DNA of 64,000 nucleotides. Source: Hysterium pulicare CBS 123377. Taxonomy: Eukaryota; Ascomycota; Dothideomycetes; Hysteriales; Hysteriaceae. Location of the stretch: NCBI GenBank assembly GCA_000467715.1, contig AJFK01000108.1, forward strand, positions 19,609 through 83,608. The letters run 5' to 3'. This document shows, piece by piece, positions 33,080 through 44,963 of this stretch; the first letter of the stretch is position 1; each line of letters opens with the position of its first letter. The position numbers were made by a program, and so were the translations under genes. The notes beneath the pieces are model-generated. The model saw only the letters and a list, made by a program, of their open reading frames with translations. It made no database searches and was not told the DNA's origin.

Positions 33080-33803
33080 TTTGATTAATTTGTGGTTTGC
33101 GGTGTATTGGAAAATTGATTTTGTGGTGATGAAGAAGTGGTAGGAAAAGTGCGGAGGGGAAACTCCTACTTATACTACCCGCTGAACTCTGAATAAAAAT
33201 TAGCGCGCCAACAATTCGTCGGTTTCGAGCTATTGTTGGCTCACTTTTCATCATGTGCTGTTGAAAATGAGATAACGGTATAGTGTTCATGGAACCGTGT
33301 GCTGGGCTATGATACAACAGGCAAACTCTAAGATGGACTGGTCTGACCATCCTTGGTCCGGTATATGGCTTTGCCGTCACGGTGCCGAGTATTCACGTTC
33401 CATGTGGAATGCCTTCATCATCCTTTATGGTGGAAAAATCTTGGCCCCATGTGGAATGCCTTCATCATCCTTTTTGGTGGAAGAATCTTGACCCCAAGAA
33501 GTCCAAGGGGGTCTTCGAAGTGGAAACCAAAGCATGTATATTAAGATGATGCGAAAGAAAAACTGGATAGCATGAAAAGCATTCATTCAGAATATTCGTT
33601 CAGTGCATAAGCTCTATTGTGATGAACTCTGATTAAATTCGCTTGAAGCGTCATCATGAGACGATAGTATATTCGCCTCCTCCACCTCCTAGCAATACGC
33701 TGACCCATTTGAGGCATTCACGCTTCACTGTGTGGCATGATCCATTAGTTCAAGAACTACTTGCAATCATCAAAGAATAGACGGAAGAGTACCGAGATCA
33801 TCA
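33080..33803. other. intergenic with a 47-bp tandem repeat
   Basis: 724 bp. It should hold the promoter of the Lys/Glu-rich secreted protein. It contains a 47-bp direct repeat (listed separately); no gene recognised. Confidence 0.45.
33411..33505. repeat. 47-bp direct tandem repeat, two copies
   Basis: Copy 1 (33411-33457) and copy 2 (33458-33505) both begin CATGTGGAATGCCTTCATCA and end near ATCTTGRCCCC, with only about three differences. They lie in non-coding DNA upstream of the secreted repeat protein. Confidence 0.85.
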
Positions 33804-34084
33804 TCAAGGAGTTCCGAGTGCGGCTCCTCGCTTGGGCCGAGCGACCTGAATATCTAGTGGATTGGCAAACCGTGGCGCTTATCCGGGTGACCTAGTTATA
33901 TCGATGAGTTCATGATGCACTTCATGGAGGTAATGAGAGGAGAGTTACCATCCGGCATTTTGTCATCGACTATTGGTTTGTTTCTGCCAGGCGCAATCTG
34001 GCCTCCAACCGGGTTAGCCACGGGAGCGGCGAGAGCGACTGAGCAAGCGATGAGGAAGGCTATGATGGTCAAATGGAAATGCAT
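33804..34084 (-). CDS. candidate small secreted peptide
   Basis: Two exons, complement(33804..33853, 33949..34084), 61 aa. A strong signal peptide (MHFHLTIIAFLIACSVALAA) is followed by about 41 residues. A dibasic Lys-Arg near the end (ARPKRGAALGTP) could be a Kex2 processing site. The intron has a GTAACT donor and a CCACTAG acceptor, and phase is kept; without splicing the protein would be 62 aa with a different tail. There is no Cys in the mature part. It lies about 0.7 kb from another secreted-protein gene on the same strand. No family is recognised; expression data would decide whether the gene is real. Confidence 0.4.
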
Positions 34085-34849
34085 TGTGGAGGTTCTGTTT
34101 TCTGGAAAGATGATTCGTGATTTCTTGAGATCTGGGTGGAACTCAATGTTGAGGGATGAGATGTGCAATATACACCTCGGATTAAACAGTTTCGGTTCGC
34201 CTTGGTTCGAAAACGAGATCCAGTTTCGGAGAGGCCAACTGTCCCGTGGTTAGTGCTCGCAATAAGTGACTGCACCATTATTGTTCAAGCAATGATTTTG
34301 ATCGCCTCGCGTAGTTTTGCTGCCCGCCGATGCGCCCATCTCCAGTAGAGAGTTTGATTGGAGTTCTTTTCGGAGCGATGAATAGATGCGGACTCCGGCT
34401 TTGATAAATTGGACCCTATGTTTCAGCATGATTCAGAACCAAAGAAACAAGACCAATGAGAACTCAACGCAAAATCAAAGAAACACCGTTACATCATTCA
34501 ACGAAATCAACCATAAATGGGAGCTTTAAACATAATCACCGCTTACGCGTGGTTGAGCTTTGCAAACTCTTCTTCAGCATGATTCATAGTCCCAGTGCCA
34601 AGTAGGGATAAAAATCAGGGCCTTGATATATTGGCAATGAAACATGGTTCAAATTGCGAAGGTGGAAAGATGTGATGAAAAAGGATGAGGCCAGGAAGAC
34701 GGGAATGAGTCAGCGCCAAGCGTGCGGCCACAAGAGAGATTGTCCCTCAGGACGGCATCATAGAATGCCCATGAATATTCAAATTCCCTATCAAAAATTG
34801 ATTATGGATATCAGTATAGGCTCATAAGAACATTACAAAACCGAATCTG
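34085..34849. other. intergenic, no gene seen
   Basis: 765 bp between the small secreted peptide and the sugar permease, AT-rich with several A/T runs. Nothing recognised. Confidence 0.45.
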
Positions 34850-36578
34850 CTACTCAACAACCTCAACCCCCCTTGCACTGCTCTTCGGGCCCTGCTCCAG
34901 GGAAACCTCCTTATGAATCACATTATTCGGCGAAACATTCAAGTCAGTCTCACGATGACCATCAAGGACCTTGCGATTGTAGACGTTTGCGTAAACAGGG
35001 AAGACCCAAGCAAGGACGTAAAAAGCCGTTGGGATGGCCATTGCGGTATGGAAGTTGCCGGTATGTGTCGCGATTGCGCCGGTCATGGGTGGAATTGCAG
35101 CTCCACCGGAGATGGCAGCGACGAGCATACTGCCGCCAATTTTGGTGTGGCGACCGAGGCCGCGCAGGGCGAGGGTGAAGATTGTTGCGAAGCATGCCTA
35201 ATGGATATATGATTAGTATGCTTGGGAAGAGATCCAGCATGTAGATTGGGAGCTGCGCTTACACTTTCGAAACAGAGTACTAATATTAACAAAGTCACAC
35301 TTGTGTGTCCACGCGTCAAGGTGGCAGAGAGACCGAATACGAAGCAAAGGCCGAGGTAGACTGCCATAATGTAGCGGGGTTTAAATGTTCTTATGGTCAT
35401 GAGATAGGCAGCGAGAAAACGGTTGAAGGCGTAAAGACCTTGACCAACTGCTAAAAGATCGGCTACGGAGTTTGTCAGCATTACCGTTGAGATATAATCT
35501 AGGGATTGTGGTGGCCCTTACAAGAGAACGACTTGCTATACCCAACCTCCTCGCAGAAATTCACGAAGTAATTCGCGACAGCGACTTGGGCGCCGACATA
35601 GCAGAACTGACTCCAGACCCCAAGGAACAGGTTATACTGCTTGCGGAATGGCCCAACATCTTGTCCCGCGATATCTTCTTCTTGAAGGTTCATGTCTGCA
35701 TCCGTGACTTCAGGCATAGGTGCGAGGTAGAAAAGGATGATAAGGAGAGCAACAAAGCAGGCGACACCAAGATAGACCCATTGAACGTTCTTCAATCCCT
35801 GCTTGTCATTGACAGTCTTTGCGAAGAACACGCGGGAAGCCAGGAGGGGTGCGACGAAAGATCCGACACCTTGAATCCCTTGAGCAAGATTGAGTCGAAT
35901 CTCAGAGTAACGCGGTGGTCCACAAATGGCCAGGAAATTATCAGCGCCTGTCTCAAGTGTGGATAGACCAGCTCCGACCACGAACATGCTACCGCAAAAT
36001 CCGCCGAAGGACTCCTTGACTCCGCTTGGCCAGAACAGGAGACAGCCAACCGTCAGCACGGCCAGACCTGTAGATTGTCAGCATCCCTTTCTTCACGAAT
36101 ACAACAATCTTTCATGTTGTTGCTGTTGCCCTACTCTACTTGTTAAGGCAGGGATTGGCCGAAGGGTTACCCGGTGTTGGATTTACCCGCCAATAGCATC
36201 CTCTGAGAAAGTAGACGAAGACTTGGGTACATACCAGTCATAAATGTGACTCTAAAACCATACCGTCGAAGAATCCAACCAGAAATCGTCAAGGGACAAA
36301 GGAAGTAGGCCCCAAAATAGGCAGCAGAGAGGCCAGATGCTTCACTCGCAGAGATGTGTAGCGTCGACTGGAAATGGGAGTTCAATACATCGAGGAGACC
36401 GTAAGCAAATCCCCAAAGAAAGAAGAGGATGGTAACTTCAGTATGGTAAGCAATAGTTCTCATTTAGTCTGAGAAGAGACATACCAAGGCCGCATGGAAT
36501 GAGGGATTGTTTAAGCGTAAGACCTGCACCCTCTGTGATGGCTTTGTCGTCGACGACAATTTTGCGCCTGTAACCCAT
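34850..36578 (-). CDS. FucP-type sugar permease (MFS, FHS family)
   Basis: Five exons: complement(34850..35197, 35263..35462, 35522..36067, 36235..36435, 36485..36578), 462 aa with about twelve membrane helices. Diagnostic stretches of the fucose-galactose-glucose:proton symporter family are LFFLWGFAYGLLDVLNSHFQ in helix 1, GLSAAYFGAYFLCPL, and ETGADNFLAICGPPR. Later parts such as GQGLYAFNRFLAAYLM and GGSMLVAAISGGAAIPPMTG match helices 7 and 10-11. The likely role is uptake of a hexose or deoxyhexose such as L-fucose at the plasma membrane. A short soluble tail follows the last helix. It may belong to the accessory block to its right. Confidence 0.9.
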
Positions 36579-37691
36579 GATGATCGGTGATTGATTGAGA
36601 ACGATAAGACGACTGGTATCTGCAGAATTGGCCAAAAATATGTCCGGATGGCTCTCGTGGATCCAAAGCGACTTATACACACTCTTCCTTCGTTGCTACT
36701 ATGCCTGACTCAGTGCAGAACCAACGATAGGAGGTGCTGTCGGTCGATGCAACACCGAACAACCTCTGTGGAGTTGTGCAATGGTCGACGCTAGACGAAC
36801 GCCTCACGGAATTGTCGTCTGGATGCAGTCCTGGCCGTCTCGAAGTCGCGTCTGATGCTCTGGGGAGATGTTCAACAGCTGTCCTTCCCCACATCCTGGG
36901 TTTGCACTCGGGTTAATAACATGGCGAGTGTCCGGGGTATGGGTCGTAAGTTCATCTAGTCTGCGGAGATCCCAGGCGGAATTTGTTTAGATTGATGTTA
37001 TTGGCAATTCAAGCCGTTGAAGCATGTTAGTCTAGCTGTAGCACAGGGATACTTCCCACATCCTCATGTCCGGAAAGCAAAGGCGTGTTCGACCCGTTTT
37101 CTGGACGGTTCATGTGCTATGGTAGTCGGTATGGTTGTGCTGTGGTGTTGCGAATCCTGGATTTGGCACCAGCCTCGCCTTCAAGGGATTCACCCGGGGC
37201 CGAGGTCCTGCGAGTCAGCGTAGCTAGGGCTGGGATAACATGCACCGAAGCACCTTGGAAGTTTGTGAGGAACACGGATTCCTGGCGATTGGAATCAGAG
37301 CATTCCAAAGGGATCTTGGTCTATATATTTACAGTCGAATTTTCCATGTGTTGTGAATACAGAATCTGGTGAAAGGTTGAGTTCTCTAGGTAGATAGCGG
37401 GTAAATAGCTTGCATACATCCACGCGACTTAAATTTGGCACGCATCAGGATTAAATTAACTTGGACGCTTTGATGTTGTTGAAAAGTATTGAGGCTTTGG
37501 TATCGAGTCGAGTAAATATCGGAAGGACATTGATTCGCATGACAGTCATGTGAGATCGTGACGCGTTCGCATCTCTGTCCTACCCTTCGCCAACGCAAAC
37601 ATGATCACACCAACATTCATCTCAGCGCTTCTTGAACGCCTTGCCTGCATCTATTACAAAGGCTTTCTTCCCATTGGTTTGTATTGGATAC
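36579..37691. promoter_or_regulatory. intergenic upstream of the sugar permease
   Basis: 1.1 kb holding the permease promoter and the 3' flank of the acyltransferase-like gene. No gene recognised. Confidence 0.4.
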
Positions 37692-38888
37692 TTAGATGGT
37701 CAAAGTAACGGTTTCCTCCACCTCACACGGTCTTCCCATCCGAACGACAGCGCTTTTGCTCTTCAAATCCATGACGATGTTGAACAAAGTTGCCGAAGTG
37801 CTCTCGCCCTTTTGAGCACGGCAAATGGCGGCTGGGTAATTGGTTTCGTCTTCGAACAATCGACTGAACTCTTCCCAAGAAGGCTGATGCTTCTCACCTC
37901 CTATTTTACTGGACAGATCATCCATCTTCTGCACTCGAAGTGCAGAATCTTTCAGCCACACGGTGTCCACAACTCCTGCATGGTCAACCAGGAGATGGTT
38001 GGCATGAATGACACGATTAAGCTGATCGGGTAGTAGTCTAGCGAACGTCGATGATGAGAATTCCAAGCCGATGGCCGTTGTTGGATCCGCGATGAGGATA
38101 TGCGCTGAGGAAGCCATCCCATGACTTTCCAACTTTTCCACTGCTTCTCCAGTAGACCTACTCTCAAGAACCATTCTCAAACCTAGATGTACCGGCAGGT
38201 GCGATGCATTTACGCCTTTCACTTTAATGGCATTCAACAAGCATCCTACTCCATTGGAGTTGAAACCAATCTTGCCAATAATTCCGGCTTCAGTAATTTG
38301 CTGTATTGTTGGCTTGCCGGCCTGGGAGATCTTGGTGATTATGAGATTCTCCTTTTGTGGTTCCATCCACTATATATCTCGTCAGTAACGAATTTGATGA
38401 CGCTTCTCGACACTTCGAATTTATCGCCTGCACATTTCACTCACAATCATGAGATAATCGGAATTGACTTACATCCCAGTTCTGTCCAAGAAAGGCTCTC
38501 TTCTCTGTATGCCATGCCAAACTTGTGCAGCCGTCACTGAATTGGCCGAAAGCTATCTCGGTTCGGACGTTCAACGCGACAATGTCCAATATGTCCTTTC
38601 CAGAGCCATCTGCAACCCCTTGCATTTCCTCATGGTATGCCGGCCAAGTCTGTTTGATGTGCTGCTCGAAGCTGGAAGCTGTCTCTCGAACCTGCGACCA
38701 ACTCTGCTTGCTGTTCTTCTGGAAAACGCCGGCATAGAAGTCAATGCTTCGAGCGACATGCACCTTTGCCGCTGTACCATGCTGGTGGCCTATCTATGTC
38801 TCGTCAGTACCACATTTTCAAATTTCGTGCTTCCTGTCTCCGGGTGGCAAACCTCGTATGGTGTTCCTTTGCAATCCACAACGAGCAT
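37692..38888 (-). CDS. C45 family Ntn-hydrolase, isopenicillin-N acyltransferase-like
   Basis: Three exons, complement(37692..38369, 38473..38793, 38853..38888), 344 aa, close to the 357 aa of the penicillin enzyme. The N-terminus MLVVDCKGTPYEIGHQHG and the autocatalytic Gly100-Cys101 in FSDGCTS are conserved; the proenzyme cleaves itself there and Cys101 becomes the nucleophile. Further blocks are LGQNWDW, GIIGKIGFNSNGVG, LPVHLGLR and ANHLL. It lacks the C-terminal PTS1 that takes the penicillin enzyme to peroxisomes (it ends VTLTI). Homologues without any link to penicillin are widespread in fungi, so its acyl donor and acceptor are unknown. Head-to-head with the deacetylase. Confidence 0.88.
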
Positions 38889-39321
38889 CTTGAAAGTTTC
38901 GATTATGATATTCGATATTCTGAATCTATGCCTCGGCGTGTTTTTCTTATCAATCCACCCTTACTCCACGTCAGTGTCAGTTTTCCTATCGTACTCCACA
39001 ATCATCCATCGTCCACCTATCTTCAGCCAGACGGCAAACGGTGCTATCTCGGCGCAGCCCCTCTGCGCGCATCTCCGTTGTAGATCCTCGTCATACCCCG
39101 CTCTAACCGCTCGAATGTGGCTGAACAGTTTCCTGTCATAGCTCCTTGCATGGTGGACCCTTTTGGCGCGTAGCTCCGCTGTATTTTTATTGCGATAGTG
39201 ATTGCTTGTTTGTGCAATTCCTGCAATTCTTCAGAATCTTTTGGTGACTTCTCATAGAATTGGTCGCAAATAGAAGTCTTTCATTTTGCCTTCTATACAA
39301 GCTGAGAGATAGTTAATCATC
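38889..39321. promoter_or_regulatory. divergent promoter, acyltransferase-like / deacetylase
   Basis: 433 bp between two start codons in opposite directions, suggesting joint control of the two enzymes. A CGG-N4-CGG direct pair (ACGGCAAACGG) lies at about 39031-39041. Confidence 0.5.
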
Positions 39322-40486
39322 ATGCCAAAGCGCGTGCTTGTAGGATATGGAATCGACGTTGACGCCGTGAGCGGATGGTAAGATTGAACCTTTTTACTGA
39401 ATCAAACGAACCTTGAAAGCTCCTTGGCCGTCCTTTTCAGTCCTCTTCCAAATCTTACCAGTATTCACAATTGCTAACTCCACGGCAACATTTAGGATCA
39501 ATACTCGCGATGGCCGAACTGCAAACCCCACCGACGTCTCGCGAGGCATCTTCGGCGCAACAGTAGGTATCGACAGACTCCTCAAGCTGTGGGACAAGTA
39601 CGGCATAAAAACGACATGGTTCGTTCCCGCGCACTCACTAGAGAGCTTTCCCGGGCAGATCAAGAAGGTCATGGATAAGGGGCATGAGATGTACGTACCA
39701 CAATCGCTTCATGGCAGGAAACATCTTGGAAAGTCTAATAAAGGGCAGCGGTCTTCACGGCTACACCCACGAATTCGTCTCCACTCTAAACGAGCAGCAA
39801 CAGCGCGACGTCCTATCGAAGTCCATCAAAGTCCTCACGGACTTCACGGGCAAGAAGCCTAAAGGATGGACGGCACCCGCCTGGTCCACTTCCCCGGAAA
39901 CAATCAAGCTCTTAGAAGAGCACGGAATCGTGCGTCTCACTTCCCTTACTAACTCTCCCTCCACGCACTCGCAGCATCTAACCCGCTTACCCAGGAGTAC
40001 GACCACTCCTTCATGCACCACGACTCGCAACTCTACTACGTCCCCGACCCAAGCCAAAGCACGCTAACAACAACCGACGTCTCCAAACCCGCCTCCCACT
40101 GGATGCACCCCATGAGCTCGCTGATCCCCTCCTCGATCGTCGAAGTCCCCGCAAACTGGCACCTAGACGACTGGCCGCCGTTCCAGCTCTCGCTCTCGCA
40201 ACCTAGCACGCACGGCTACGTCGACACGCACGTCATCGAGCGGTTGTGGAAGGAGCAGTTTGATTTCTTGTATCGAGAGTGTCCGGATGATGGCAGCTTT
40301 GTTTTTCCGATTAGTATTCATCCGCAGGTTAGTGGGAAGCCGCAGGTTGTGCTTATGCATGAGCGGTTGATTGAGTATATCAATGGGCATGAGGGGGTCG
40401 AGTGGTGTACGATGGAGCAGATGGTGAAGGAGTTTAAAGAGGGGAAGCTGAGCGGTGTGACGGTTGAGGGAGGTGTCGATTTCTGA
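39322..40486 (+). CDS. polysaccharide deacetylase (NodB homology, PuuE/PgdA type)
   Basis: Four exons (39322..39377, 39496..39690, 39749..39929, 39995..40486), 307 aa. The metal-binding Asp pair is near the start (YGIDVDAVSGW, Asp12/Asp14). The His-x3-His pair is His87 and His91 in GLHGYTHEF. Other blocks are YGIKTTWFVPAHSLE, GWTAPAWSTS, YDHSFMHHDSQLYYV and FVFPISIHPQVSG. These fit the intracellular subgroup related to allantoinase PuuE and Helicobacter PgdA more than secreted chitin deacetylases: there is no signal peptide. It probably hydrolyses an amide, with zinc; the substrate is unknown. Its divergent partner is an amide-forming or amide-cleaving Ntn enzyme. Confidence 0.88.
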
Positions 40487-41021
40487 TTTTTCAAGGGGAC
40501 CTGGAGTGGGGACATGAGCCGATGAGGTTTGTGTGTGTAATTGGAAATAGGGTGTGATTTCATATAACGAGCGAGTTTATTCTATTATTCGGGAATGTGT
40601 TTTCGTGTCCTAGAGCCTCGTGAGCACACTTTCCACTTCCGTATCAAGATATCCACTCACTTTGATGCTCTTCACCGAGTCCGAATTGTCTATGAAGCAT
40701 AGTAGAAACAACCGTCGCAAGACCGCGCACACTTTGTGATTTGAGCAGATTATGATACTCGTATAAGCCAGTAGTTTAAGCGATCAAGTTCTCAGAAGTA
40801 GTCTTTGTTAGATTTTCGAATATGAACGCCTTGCGGACTTGACTAGGTAAAAAGTCATACAGCACGCCATTCGATAAAATTTCCAGCAACCAAATACAGC
40901 AAGTCTCAAACCACAAACCCAGGAGCATCCAGCCGTCCCTACCACCAACCCTCAGACTTCAGAAAATCCTAGCACAGCAAATCAAGCTCCAAAAAACCCA
41001 AAAAACCCTCTCCCCCTCCCC
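40487..41021. other. convergent intergenic region
   Basis: 535 bp between converging stop codons. No gene seen. Confidence 0.45.
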
Positions 41022-42209
41022 TCAAGCCTTCGCCTCAAGCACCGTCCCCCCAGCCCCATAACTTTGCAAATACCTCTGCACAATATGCGTCTCGACCTTC
41101 AACGGCCCATAATTCGGCCTCTGGCCCTCAGGCACACACCCTGGAAGAGCCTCGACAACCGTATCCAAAGCGCCATCATTAAAGAAAGCACAAGAATAGC
41201 GATCCGTGTTGGAGAGCGGAGAGATGACGCGGTGCATGGTGCTCTTGTAGCGGTCGTTTGTCCAGCGCTGCATTAGGTCGCCGATGTTGCAGACGTAGGC
41301 GCCGGCGATGGGCGGCACGGCGTGCCAGGTCGAGGTACGTTTGTGCAGGACTTCGAGACCGCCGACTGGAGAGGGGTGGTGTTAGTGGTATTGGGTGGAG
41401 TTGAGGGAGAGGGGGCTTTCTTACCTGTGTCTTGGAGGAGGAGCGTCATGGCTCCGAAATCGGTGTGGGCGCCGACTCCTCTTGTTCGGCCTGCGGCATC
41501 CTTGGGTGTTGGAGGGTAGTGGTGTGCGCGACAGAGACAGAGGCCTAATTATTCGTTAGATTTTCTTCGGGAAGAAGTTGTCGCAAGGAGAACTATATAA
41601 GGACACACATACCATCTGGATCGGCAGCAAAGGCGTCGAAGTGAGTCTTTTCTAGTCCCAAGCTCAATGCCATCAACTGGAACATGCTTTTGCTCAAAGA
41701 ATGAACCGCCCTGAAAGAGCATTAGCATGGTGAATCCAACAGCTTGGGTTATGTCCCTACCGGAAATAGTCCATGTACGCGTCCTTGAATCCAGGCACGA
41801 CGTTCTCTTCCGGCCACTGATTCGGTCCCTGCAAAAACCTCCCAAGCTCTCTCTCCGGACGAATACTGAATCCCTCTTTCTGATCCGGAGTAGCGCTATC
41901 ATCCAGCTCATCCAGTTTCTGGCCGCCGATTCTCTCATAGCCCCTATAGCAGGGACTATTGCTCTGGCTAAGTTTCTCTTTCTCGGAAAGAGGCAGAGCA
42001 AAGAAAGATGCGATGGCTGAAAGAAAGCGCTCTTGGACCTCCTTGGGAACAGAGTGTCCAATGACTTGGAGAAAGCCTTGGTTTTCGCATGCTTCTCGTA
42101 GCTCGGCAGCACAGGCTGCTGTTGCTTTTGGGTCGCCGGCTAGATATCCCGATAAGTCGATCACGGGGATGGTGACGGTGGGTTTAGTGTCTTGTATGAT
42201 GCTGCCCAT
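41022..42209 (-). CDS. 2-oxoglutarate/Fe(II) dioxygenase, isopenicillin-N-synthase-like fold
   Basis: Four exons, complement(41022..41365, 41425..41544, 41613..41710, 41761..42209), 336 aa. The N-terminal DIOX_N region starts TIPVIDLSGYLAG. The iron facial triad is His209 and Asp211 (GAHTDFGAMTLLLQD) and His267 (STMHRVIS). Arg278-x-Ser280 (DRYSCAFF) is the expected 2-oxoglutarate clamp. The family hydroxylates, desaturates or cyclises small molecules and includes isopenicillin N synthase, but fungi have dozens of generic members. The RxS motif alone does not tell a 2-oxoglutarate user from an IPNS-type enzyme. It is head-to-head with the UNC-93-like transporter across 835 bp. Confidence 0.9.
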
Positions 42210-43044
42210 GGTGGACGAAAGAACTGCGGTTGAAAATTGCTAGGAGATATTTCTGAATGGTAGTTCTGGACTGAGCTTGGTTGGAGAGATAAGAATTCCA
42301 CGTATGTCTCGTTCTCACGATAGCTAAATATCTTTCTTTCATACGGCTAGACTCTGCAGCTGCATTAGCTTATGCGGGGAAAGTTTTCTTTTGGGACACA
42401 AAGCTATGACTCCCGCGGAGAGGTAGCGGAGGTAGACGCAGTTGTGATACTGGTACAGCATGATCAGCTTACAACGACAGTTTGATACTCACTCAAACTC
42501 ATTCTGTCGGGTTAATGTCGATATTCCGAACCATTAGTGCTCTTCAGCTGCATTTTCTTTTGACTTCCTATCTCATCAGTGCTAAAGCCCTTATCACACC
42601 CCAACCGTGCTTATGGTGGAGGTCGTTGGCCTGTATCAGACGCAAGATGTTGAATTATATACTGTCTAATTGGTTCATGTGGGACGCCCCCAGACAAGCT
42701 TTGGCGTTCGTTGCAACCGTCGGACGGAGTCGGGCGCAGGAAACGGAGCTGCGCGCACGCCACGTCAACAATTTGTGGAGCCCGCGCAACACCATGACAA
42801 GTCCGGAAGAGATCATTGTCTTTGAGTCTTGGTTCTAAAGTGTTAGCCGGCAGCCTATTCGGCGCGAACCTCCGTAGTATTGATAGGAGTTTCGCACTAT
42901 AGTATGGGGAGTCTTAGTACAAATATCAGACAAACTGTATCCACAGTCCTGGGTAGGCAAAGCTCTTGTTGACGCATTCAACGTCCGTGGAGCAGCTTAT
43001 TATTTTGAACTATTGTTACCATTTGTTGGAATTCGACAGCAGCA
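42210..43044. promoter_or_regulatory. divergent promoter, dioxygenase / UNC-93-like transporter
   Basis: 835 bp between opposing starts. It holds the perfect 11-bp palindrome CCGTCGGACGG at 42717-42727, a CCG-N5-CGG arrangement typical of zinc-cluster binding sites. No gene recognised within it. Confidence 0.5.
42717..42727. promoter_or_regulatory. palindrome CCGTCGGACGG, candidate Zn2Cys6 site
   Basis: A perfect dyad (CCGTC-G-GACGG) with everted CCG/CGG triplets spaced by five bases, midway in a divergent promoter and a few kb from two Zn2Cys6 regulator genes. Binding is inference. Confidence 0.4.
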
Positions 43045-44860
43045 ATGGCGATCAAAATACCTGGTCTTCCGGAATTGAGACTGAATTCGCCGTATTGGCA
43101 AAAGTAAACCCTTACACTACCCTGTGGATAGTGCATCAAACGCTAACAGAAGAGTCCAGTGTCATCATGGGCGTCCTTGTGGGCTTGACAGCTGGGCTGT
43201 ATGTTGCCCTTAACCTTCTTGGAGCCGGCGGTGGCAAACCCAGCTCTGCGACGATGGTTCAAGTTGTCAACTCAACTCTCTGTGCAGTATGGCCCAGCTC
43301 CAACCAGCTCTCTGATGGATGATACTAACTTGTATAGGTATGGTTTTTTAGTGCGAGTTTTGGCGGTACGGTTCTTAACAAAGTTGGGCCTGCCATCACC
43401 GCCTGTTTGGGTGTCATCGGATATATTATTTACGTCGGAAGCCTGTGGTATTTCGATCAACATGGCAAGATCGGCTTCCCAATCTTCGCAGGTATCGCCA
43501 TCGGTGTGAGTATGACCGATTTCGCAAAGTGAAAAGAGACTTCTAACGATCCAAAGCTTTCCGCGGGGTTGATCTTCGTCACCATGGGCTACATCGCCAT
43601 GTCGTACTCCGAAGAACAAGATCGCGGAAACTATATCACAATGTCCATAAACCTCCAGGCGGTAGGAGCTGTTGTTGGAGGAATCATTCCGCTCATCATT
43701 AATCGGAATTCAGTGAGTACAAAATATCGGATATGATTTCGAAGGATAGCTCCACTAATAAGACAAAAGACCGAATCAGCTGGTGTACCCGCTCCGGTGT
43801 ATATTGTCTTCATTGTCATGATGGGCATTGGTGCCATTGCCGCATTTCTTTTGCTACCGCCAGATAAGATCATTCGTGATGACGGAACCCTGGTTGCCAC
43901 AATTAAACCACGTAGCTTCCTCGAGGAACTCAAAGCCAACTTGGAGATCTTCAGGGATTGGAAGCTGCTTATGATGGTATGCAACTCCTCTATTCCAGTG
44001 TTCAGCACTTACTGATAACGTGCAGGTGCCCGCATTTCTTCCTGCTGAATGCTTCCTCGTGTACGGCGGTTCCGTGAATGCGTTCCACAACAACCTTCGT
44101 ACTAGAAGTCTACTCTCGTTCGTCGCTGTTGTTCTTCAGATCCCCGCCGGATACCTCTTACAGCTGGTTCTAGACCATAAGATATGTTAGTCATACACTT
44201 CGCTCACAGTTCTGAGGTATCTGGTACTAACAGGCTCCTAGGGAAACGAAGAACTCGGGCCCTTCTCGGTCTAGCTGGTGTTGGTATTCCTCTCATTGGT
44301 TTCTGGATTTGGGAGATCATCCGCACACGAAACTACGACCGTTCCAACCCATCCAAGACACCCCTTGACTGGAGTGACGATGATTTTGTGTCCATATTTT
44401 TCCTCTTCATGGGGAACTGGGTCTTTAGTTCGCTTTGGCAGTACATCATTCTGTACTTCCTTGGTTGTTTCTCAAACAGCCCTAGGAAGGCTGCAAACTA
44501 TGCCGTAAGTTCATCCTCTCAGCTTGGCGATTATCGCGTTAACGACGATAGGGTGTCTTCCGTGGTTTCTTAGGAGCTGGTGAAGCTATTTGCTTTGGGC
44601 TCGACTCCATCGCTGTACCGTACATGAAAGAAGCTGCAGTCATTTTCACGTTTTACACTGCTGGTGTACTCATTTTCCTTTATCTGGCACTGTTCCACAT
44701 CAGCGAAACGGAGTACTTTAATCACGAAGAGGGCGTCGTCATTCCGAAACATGTGCTTGAGGAGCATAGGGCGGATGGCATTGCTCCTGTTAGCGACGAT
44801 TCCGAAAAGGCATCATTCGAAGGAGAGAATGTTAATGCTAGTGAGAAGAGAGCTCTGTAG
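43045..44860 (+). CDS. UNC-93-like MFS transporter (DUF895 type)
   Basis: Eight exons: 43045..43103, 43160..43286, 43338..43505, 43557..43712, 43770..43976, 44026..44185, 44242..44504, 44552..44860; 482 aa, about eleven membrane helices. The start LPELRLNSPYWQNVIMGVLV and segments GLYVALNLLGAGGG, FAGIAIGLSAGLIFVTMGYI, SEEQDRGNYITMSINLQAVG and AVPYMKEAAVIFTFYTAGVL are typical of the fungal UNC-93-like/DUF895 family. Branch sites such as ACTAAC are visible in several introns. The substrate is unknown; some relatives sit in secondary-metabolite clusters. The hydrophilic C-terminus carries Ser/Glu clusters. Confidence 0.9.
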
Positions 44861-44963
44861 ATCTTGATTTATATGCCGCGGAGACTGTTGTTAATTCCTT
44901 AGGTAGAATTTTGGGTATATGAGGATATAATGTGCAAACGGTATTTTGTTCTGAGAACAATGT

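Noticed and set aside
37692-42209. A true penicillin gene cluster
   Set aside because: No ACV synthetase is present, the acyltransferase lacks a PTS1, and the dioxygenase fits generic fungal families; only family-level similarity can be claimed.
42482-42838. 118-aa plus-strand frame in a divergent promoter
   Set aside because: Begins at a TTG codon and resembles no known protein; it overlaps the palindrome-bearing promoter.
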